Positions 59,300 to 64,000 of a stretch of 64,000 nt of DNA are shown here, piece after piece; positions within the stretch are counted from its first letter, which is position 1; every line of letters starts with the position of its first letter. Source of the stretch: Bog-473 sp963770645 (GTDB lineage: Bacteria; Actinomycetota; Acidimicrobiia; Acidimicrobiales; RAAP-2); contig CAVYQL010000005.1 in assembly GCA_963770645.1 (NCBI GenBank), positions 248,001-312,000 on the forward strand, given 5' to 3'. A program made the position numbers and the translations under genes. The notes under the pieces are model-generated. The model made no database searches. It was not told where the DNA came from and saw only the letters and a list, made by a program, of their open reading frames with translations.

Positions 59300-60697
59300 T
59301 CATCCCTGAGGCTTGATGACCGAAGGCGTCACGTACTCGGTCGCGTAACCCTGGGCGTTGAGGGGGGTGCCGATGATGGACGCCCCGGAGTTCGGGACGA
59401 CGTACTTCGATGAGCAGTCGAAGGTCCCGAGCTTCTTCGGGTAGGCCTGCACCCACTTGGTGCCGTCGAGCTTCATGAGGACGCCGCAGTCCGGCGGGAT
59501 GTTCTTGGCCGGGTTACCCGACGCGTTGAGCCCGCCTCCCGTCCAGGTGGTCACCGTCGAGAGTTTGTTGATCATGCACTGGCGGGTGAGCGTCGAGCCG
59601 CACGCCTTGGCCTCGGTGGCCCACAGCAGGAAGGAGGATGTCGCCTGCTCGCCCAGCTGCGAGGTCAGGCCCCCGTACTTCTTCACGATGGCCAGGTACT
59701 GAGCGACGGCCGGCACGACCTTGGCCGCCTCGAGAGGTTCGTAGGAGATGCGGACGTAGACGTTGTTGGCCAGGCCGTCGGTGTTCCACTGCGCGAACGC
59801 CGCCGTGTAGGCGCCGGAGTCCATGACCCAGATCGGGTCGTAACCGAGCTGGTTCTCCGCCTCGAAGGCGCCGTAGAGCGTTGGCCCCGGCGTGGCGTCG
59901 TTGAAGATGATCTGCGCGCCACAGCTCTGCAGCTTCTGTATGAACGGCGTGTAGTTCGCCTCACCGTTGTAGTCGATGTTCACGCTGCAGCCCGGAAGGA
60001 ACTTCCAACCCGCCTCGGTGTAGGCCTGGACAGCCTTGGCGGTGGACGACTCCTGGGTGGAGAGGGTGGAGTCGTAGACGCCGACGTGCTTGGTCTTCGA
60101 TCCGAAGAGCTTTTCTGCTTGATACGCGCTGGACACCGGGCTGGCGTTGGCCGGGTTCGGCGACGCCTGGTACATCTCGTACGCGTTCGCCACCACCGGA
60201 GCGACGGTGAAGCCAGGAACGGAGGCCAGGTTGCAGCCCAGGCGAGTCTGCTCGGCCAGGCCGTCGAGTGCGAAACCCTCGCCGACCAGCATGAAGTCCT
60301 GCTTGCAGGCCTGCGTCATCGCGGAGCCGACGTTGGTGACCGCGGCATCGTAGTAGTTCCCGACGATCTTGCGACCATTGATGCCACCCTGCGCGTCACA
60401 CCAGGCGATCATGTCCTTGACCGCATCGCCCATCTCCTGGTCGAGACCGGGGAGGCCGGAGAAGCCACGGTCGTCGCCGTACGCGAGGTTGATCGTCGAG
60501 TTCGTGACGCCCTGATCGGTGGCGCCGGTGGCGTGTCCCTTGCCGCAGGGCGAGGGGAGCGTGCCGAATTTGGTTGTCGAGATGCCAGATGATGCGCCGC
60601 TCACCGAGGGCGCAACTACTACCCCTGTCGCGGTCAACGCAGTGAGCAACAGCGCCAACCCTGCGGCTCGCATGCCAGTGGTCCTCATCATGGTCAA
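59300..60697 (-). CDS. livK: Branched-chain amino acid-type ABC substrate-binding protein
   Basis: The 465-residue secreted protein has a signal sequence (MRAAGLALLLTALTATGVVV, cleavage near residue 34) and two periplasmic-binding lobes of the Leu/Ile/Val family (INLAYGDDRGFSGLPGLDQE, AVKDMIAWCDAQGGINGRKI, IWVMDSGAYTAAF). It has no lipobox, and contains nine or more cysteines. First gene of the liv operon. The KstR-like palindrome 55 bp upstream suggests a link to lipid catabolism; the ligand may then not be an amino acid. Confidence 0.85.
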   Translation of the reverse strand: MTMMRTTGMRAAGLALLLTALTATGVVVAPSVSGASSGISTTKFGTLPSPCGKGHATGATDQGVTNSTINLAYGDDRGFSGLPGLDQEMGDAVKDMIAWCDAQGGINGRKIVGNYYDAAVTNVGSAMTQACKQDFMLVGEGFALDGLAEQTRLGCNLASVPGFTVAPVVANAYEMYQASPNPANASPVSSAYQAEKLFGSKTKHVGVYDSTLSTQESSTAKAVQAYTEAGWKFLPGCSVNIDYNGEANYTPFIQKLQSCGAQIIFNDATPGPTLYGAFEAENQLGYDPIWVMDSGAYTAAFAQWNTDGLANNVYVRISYEPLEAAKVVPAVAQYLAIVKKYGGLTSQLGEQATSSFLLWATEAKACGSTLTRQCMINKLSTVTTWTGGGLNASGNPAKNIPPDCGVLMKLDGTKWVQAYPKKLGTFDCSSKYVVPNSGASIIGTPLNAQGYATEYVTPSVIKPQG

Positions 60698-60751
60698 CCC
60701 CCCGGACGACTCTGGAACCTACGGTCGTTCCAGGGTTCGCCCGCGACACTC

Positions 60752-60765
60752 TAGAACAGGTTCTC
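60752..60765 (-). promoter_or_regulatory. KstR-like palindrome overlapping the liv operon promoter
   Basis: TAGAACAGGTTCTC matches the TnnAACnnGTTnnA pattern I recall for KstR-type TetR regulators at all but the last base; the core AGAAC-AG-GTTCT is symmetric. On the reverse strand TAGAGT (complement of 60748-60753) is a possible -10 that shares two bases with it. The 2-bp spacer excludes LexA. Confidence 0.5.
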
Positions 60766-60883
60766 GTTTAGCCGAGGACACTAGCAACCCAGTGTGCGGA
60801 GTTCTCTGCGGCGCCGAAGCGGTCGGCTTTCTGGGAGCCCAGCTCCGGGGGACGCTGCCCGCGGTGGGTCTTCGCGTCCACCC

Positions 60884-62146
60884 CTATCCCGCGCCCGCGG
60901 TCTCGATGTCGTAGCAGGTGATGTAGTCCGCGAAGTCGGCCGCCAGGGCGGCGTAGGTCCAGCCGAAGTCAGCCGGATCGTAGCGATGGCGCCCGAAGGC
61001 GTCCTGCGGACGTTGCTCGAGGAAGGCCTGCATGCGACGGGCGTGCAGCGGTCCCACCTCCTCCCCGTGGTGCCGGTAGAGCCGACGGACGCTCTCGACG
61101 GGATCCGCCATCAGCGCGTCGTAGTGGAGGTGCTGGCACCAGCCCTCCTCGGCCCGCACGTCGAAGGACATCGCGGAGCGGAGTGCGAACGCACACTTGC
61201 GCTTCCACTCCTCGGCGGTTGGACGCGGGTCGCGCCGGCTCGTCAGCAAACGCTGGCTGGCGTTGGCCAGGCTGGCCAACGATGTCACAACGGGGCCAGG
61301 GTCGCGATGCGTCCAAATGACGCGTGCGTCGGGATAGGCCGTCAGCATCGCGTCGAGGTGCCACAGGTGGTTCGGAGTCTTGAGGATCCACCGCTCCGTC
61401 GGTTGGCGCGACTGCAGGGTCTGGAGGGTCAGGCGGTGCTGGGCGTAGGCGGGGGCCATGTCGGTCTTCTCCAGCCAGCGTGCGTAGGTGGGCACGTGTG
61501 CCTGTGTCTCGAGCGCCAGGGTGCGCACGTCGTACATGAAAAGCGACACGCATTCCTCGGCCAGGGTGGCCCCGAAGGGATGCATGGCCTTGAGCGGCGG
61601 GTTGAGCTTCATCAACCCCTCGAGGTCCTTGGCGGAGCGGGCGATCCGAGGGTCCTCCGCCGCATCCTCGATCGAGGCCGGGGGGATGGGACGGGCGGCT
61701 TCCCACTGCAGCAGGGGCCGGGCGACCGGATCGAGCCCCAGCAAGTTGGACAGGAGGCTGGTACCGGTCCGCGGCAGCCCGACGATGATCCACGGGCTCT
61801 GGATCGACTCCTGGCGCACCTCTGGGTGCTCGAGGGACCACCGGTACAGATCGATGCGGTTCGACAGCGCTGACGAGAGCATCTTCGACACGAGGACGCG
61901 ACCGAAGGCGGTCAGCTCGGCCTCGTCCTCACAGGAGCGGAGGAATACGTCAAGGGGTTCGCGGAACGAGTCGCTCCCGAAGTCGTCCGAGCCAGCCGAC
62001 TTGGCGGCAGCCTTGATGACCGACGAAGAGTTGAGCGCGGGCAACTCGATCCCGGCGCGCTGCAATTTGCCGCCCACCCAGTTGAAGGCACGAAGCGGCC
62101 GGCTGCGCAACTCGGCGTCGCCCCACGTGTACTCCAGATCACTCAT
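60884..62146 (-). CDS. Sulfotransferase family protein
   Basis: The 420-residue soluble enzyme has the PAPS 5'-phosphosulfate loop GLPRTGTS (123-130) and the 3'-phosphate region WTHRDPGPVVTSLASL. This branch (Sulfotransferase_3-like) is common in actinobacteria with many lipid enzymes; acceptors are probably lipids, sterols or glycolipids (inference). Its start ATG 62146 overlaps the stop of the oxidoreductase gene by 4 bp, so the two are an operon. Confidence 0.85.
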   Translation of the reverse strand: MSDLEYTWGDAELRSRPLRAFNWVGGKLQRAGIELPALNSSSVIKAAAKSAGSDDFGSDSFREPLDVFLRSCEDEAELTAFGRVLVSKMLSSALSNRIDLYRWSLEHPEVRQESIQSPWIIVGLPRTGTSLLSNLLGLDPVARPLLQWEAARPIPPASIEDAAEDPRIARSAKDLEGLMKLNPPLKAMHPFGATLAEECVSLFMYDVRTLALETQAHVPTYARWLEKTDMAPAYAQHRLTLQTLQSRQPTERWILKTPNHLWHLDAMLTAYPDARVIWTHRDPGPVVTSLASLANASQRLLTSRRDPRPTAEEWKRKCAFALRSAMSFDVRAEEGWCQHLHYDALMADPVESVRRLYRHHGEEVGPLHARRMQAFLEQRPQDAFGRHRYDPADFGWTYAALAADFADYITCYDIETAGAG

Positions 62147-63210
62147 TCGTCGGTGGCGGTCGCCGTGCCGGCGTCGACCTCGACGACGGTGCGGCCGAGG
62201 GAGCGGCGAGCCTCGTGCTCGTCGAGGGCGCGGCCCGCTTCCTCCATGGTCACCCGCCGACCGATCACGGGCCGGATCTTCCCGTCTGACGCGAGTCGCA
62301 AGAGGTCGGCATGAATCGCGTCGGCCACGTCGCGCCCGAAGGGGTTAAAGCCGAACCGCCGCATCCCGGGATCGACCGTGTCGGCCCAGGCCACCATCAC
62401 GGCCACGATGTCGATGTTGCCGATGCATGCCATCCGCAGCGGACGCCCGGTCATGCCGTTGGCGTCGTCGTCGGCGAAACCCACGGCCAGATAGCGCCCG
62501 TTGTGGGCAGTGCACCGCCATGAGCGCTCGGCGAAATCGCCCCCCGTCAAGTCGTAGACGACGTCCGCTCCGGCGTCACCGGTTGCCTCGAGGACCGCCT
62601 CGACGAAGTCCTCCGCGGCGTGATCGACGACGAGATCTGCACCGAGCGAGGTGCACAGGGCCCCCTTCTCGGGGCCGCCAGCCACGGCGATGACGCGGGC
62701 ACCGGACGCCTTGCCAAGCTGGATGCCCGCAGTGCCCAGGCCGCTGGCCCCCGAATGAACCACCAGGGTCTCGCCGGCCTGGAGCCGTCCCCGTTTGAAG
62801 AGCGCGAGATGTGACGTCTGGAACGTGAGCAAGAACGCCGTCGCCTCGGCATCGTCGAAGCCCGGGGGAGCGTCGAAGACCGAGATGGTGTCGGCGATGG
62901 CGTACTCGGCGATGCCCCCGAGCGCATTCTTGGTGATGGCGACGACGCGCTCGCCCAGCCAGGCTTCGGCGCCGGGCCCGACGGCGTCGACCACGCCGCA
63001 CACGTCCATTCCCAGCGTGAAGGGCGGCGGTGTGGGCACCGAGACCAGGTTGCCCCGGCAACGGTCGATGTCGTTGAAGTTCAGGGAAGCCGCGTGCACC
63101 GCCACCCGGACCTGGTTCGGCCCGGGCTCGGGACGCTCGATCGTGCGCACCGCGAGCACCTCCCCGGGCGAGCCGTGCTCGGTGACCTGTACCGCTCTCA
63201 TATCTGCCAC
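62143..63210 (-). CDS. Quinone oxidoreductase-like medium-chain dehydrogenase
   Basis: The 355-residue zinc-independent NADPH-dependent oxidoreductase has the N-terminal GroES-like fold (MRAVQVTEHGSPGEVL) and nucleotide loop SGASGLGTAGIQLGK (about 148-162). The catalytic zinc ligands of alcohol dehydrogenases are absent. GTG 63210 follows GGAGGG at 7 nt; ATG 63201 is the alternative. It is coupled to the sulfotransferase gene, so they may work in the same lipid or steroid modification, though this is only context. Confidence 0.85.
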   Translation of the reverse strand: MADMRAVQVTEHGSPGEVLAVRTIERPEPGPNQVRVAVHAASLNFNDIDRCRGNLVSVPTPPPFTLGMDVCGVVDAVGPGAEAWLGERVVAITKNALGGIAEYAIADTISVFDAPPGFDDAEATAFLLTFQTSHLALFKRGRLQAGETLVVHSGASGLGTAGIQLGKASGARVIAVAGGPEKGALCTSLGADLVVDHAAEDFVEAVLEATGDAGADVVYDLTGGDFAERSWRCTAHNGRYLAVGFADDDANGMTGRPLRMACIGNIDIVAVMVAWADTVDPGMRRFGFNPFGRDVADAIHADLLRLASDGKIRPVIGRRVTMEEAGRALDEHEARRSLGRTVVEVDAGTATATDE

Positions 63211-63348
63211 GTGCCCTCCCTCCACCCCCGCCCCGGGTCGTCCTCACGGTGGCGACTGAAACCCCCAGGGGCGCAGCGAGGTTACCTGGCTCGCGGAGTT
63301 GGGCAGTCCCTTCCTCGACGGCACGCAACCACCCGTCGGTCCGCGCGC

Positions 63349-63750
63349 TCAGCCGGCGACGAAACTGAAGCGCACGCGTCGCCACGGGTTGTCGACGTTG
63401 AGGTCGACCAGCACCAGGGACTGCCATGTGCCCAACGCCACCCGGCCCTCGATCACGGGAAGGGTGACGGAGGGGCTCACGAGGACGGGAAGGAGGTGGT
63501 CCGCACCGTGCCCGGCCGAACCGTGGGCATGACGGTACCGGTCGTCTCGCGGCAGGATCCGCTCGAGGGCGGCAAGAAGATCGGATTCGGAACCCGACCC
63601 CGTCTCCATGAGGGCCAGGCCGGCCGTGGCATGGGGGACGAACGCGTTCACGAGGCCATCGCCGCGGCCGGCGCAGAACTGCGCCAGTTCGGTGGTGAGA
63701 TCGACGATTCGCGAGCTCGAGGCGTTTATGTCGAGTTCTCGGGTGTCCAT
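63349..63750 (-). CDS. YjbQ/UPF0047 family protein
   Basis: A 133-residue protein with the conserved core VPHATAGLALMETG (about 38-51), HGADHLLPVLVSPSVTLPV and LGTWQSLVLVDLN. The two histidines, with the Glu, form the site of the family; some members show thiamine phosphate synthase activity, but the physiological role is uncertain. ATG 63750 begins the typical MDTRELDINASSS. Confidence 0.88.
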   Translation of the reverse strand: MDTRELDINASSSRIVDLTTELAQFCAGRGDGLVNAFVPHATAGLALMETGSGSESDLLAALERILPRDDRYRHAHGSAGHGADHLLPVLVSPSVTLPVIEGRVALGTWQSLVLVDLNVDNPWRRVRFSFVAG

Positions 63751-63790
63751 GCGCTGCGAATTCCCCTCGCCCGGTCCTCGGCGAGGCCGG

Positions 63791-64000
63791 TCAGACGGCC
63801 GACGGCTGCCGTTTGGCCTCGAGGAGGCCGACGCCGGCCGTCGACACGGACACCACGCTGCGATTGTCCGCGTCGCGGGAGCGCACGAGGAGGCCGCGCT
63901 GGTTCGCCTCCTCCCACACCGGCAGACGCGGACACGACGTACGCCAGGCTTCCATGACCTCGTCGTAGGGCCTGGTCGCCGGTCCGATCCACTCGAGAAG
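63791..64000 (-). CDS. Conserved hypothetical protein, C-terminal part
   Basis: The reverse strand is open from the window edge to a TGA at 63791-63793, 69 codons without a start. It reads LLEWIGPATRPYDEVMEAWR, TSCPRLPVWEEANQRGLLVR, SVVSVSTAGVGLLEAKR. This pattern with CPRLPVWEEA recurs, as I recall, in actinobacterial hypothetical proteins. It ends 40 bp upstream of the YjbQ gene and may be co-transcribed. Confidence 0.6.
   Translation of the reverse strand, partial: LLEWIGPATRPYDEVMEAWRTSCPRLPVWEEANQRGLLVRSRDADNRSVVSVSTAGVGLLEAKRQPSAV

Noticed and set aside
60753..60764. AGAACAGGTTCT as a LexA box
   Set aside because: The half-sites are only 2 bp apart instead of 4, unlike every other LexA box in the window.

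Overview
The window is about 70% GC and gene-dense. It carries sigma factor/anti-sigma, lexA-nrdR, sortase and diaminopimelate genes of the kind seen in a high-GC Actinomycetota bacterium. The mix of a proteobacterial-type DapD, liv-type transporters and a sulfotransferase makes an Acidimicrobiia-like soil or aquatic actinobacterium a reasonable guess from memory; no search was run. Many genes lack a Shine-Dalgarno sequence and instead have a TAnnnT hexamer ending 5-8 nt before the start codon, as expected for leaderless transcripts.

Layout. 1-4975: start of a LexA-controlled radical SAM gene, divergent from ftsK, then a D,D-carboxypeptidase and homoserine kinase. 5044-11444: cell-envelope block with a polytopic membrane protein, a membrane protein fused to a GH43-like glycosidase domain, a secreted five-repeat Ser/Cys-rich protein and a lipoprotein. 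11485-18928: tightly coupled housekeeping run miaB-miaA-dapF-hflX-dapC-dapD-dapE, covering tRNA A37 modification and the succinylase route to meso-diaminopimelate and lysine. 18981-24326: ferritin-like protein, ECF sigma factor with RskA-like anti-sigma factor, conserved hypothetical, methyltransferase, Fpg/Nei glycosylase, acetyltransferase. 24340-34437: SOS region with lexA, a LysM cell-division-inhibitor-like gene behind three LexA boxes, nrdR, a PIG-L deacetylase and dinB; between lexA and the LysM gene lie a large membrane protein and a taurine/sulfonate operon. 34486-40347: DUF2332 gene, class E sortase, L,D-transpeptidase, glnD and a small membrane protein.

40441-55573 is accessory DNA that starts at a tRNA-Cys gene followed by the C-terminal remnant of a tyrosine integrase. 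It holds an IS256-family element and an IS3-family element (both with readable target duplications) that together split one VOC-family gene, a frameshifted ISL3-family transposase, and many small orphan or decayed genes (cupin, methyltransferase, P-loop kinase, CsbD, LapA-like, Cys-rich proteins, a receiver-domain remnant). It ends in a roughly 900-bp non-coding stretch with strong hairpins. 55593-64000 returns to ordinary chromosome: livF-livG-livHM(fused)-livK behind a KstR-like palindrome, a sulfotransferase coupled to a quinone-oxidoreductase-like gene, a YjbQ-family gene and the end of a conserved hypothetical gene.

The most distinctive items are the clustered SOS regulon, the WaaL-like/GH43 fusion next to the Ser/Cys repeat protein, the exactly reconstructable double-IS insertion, and the decayed island at tRNA-Cys.
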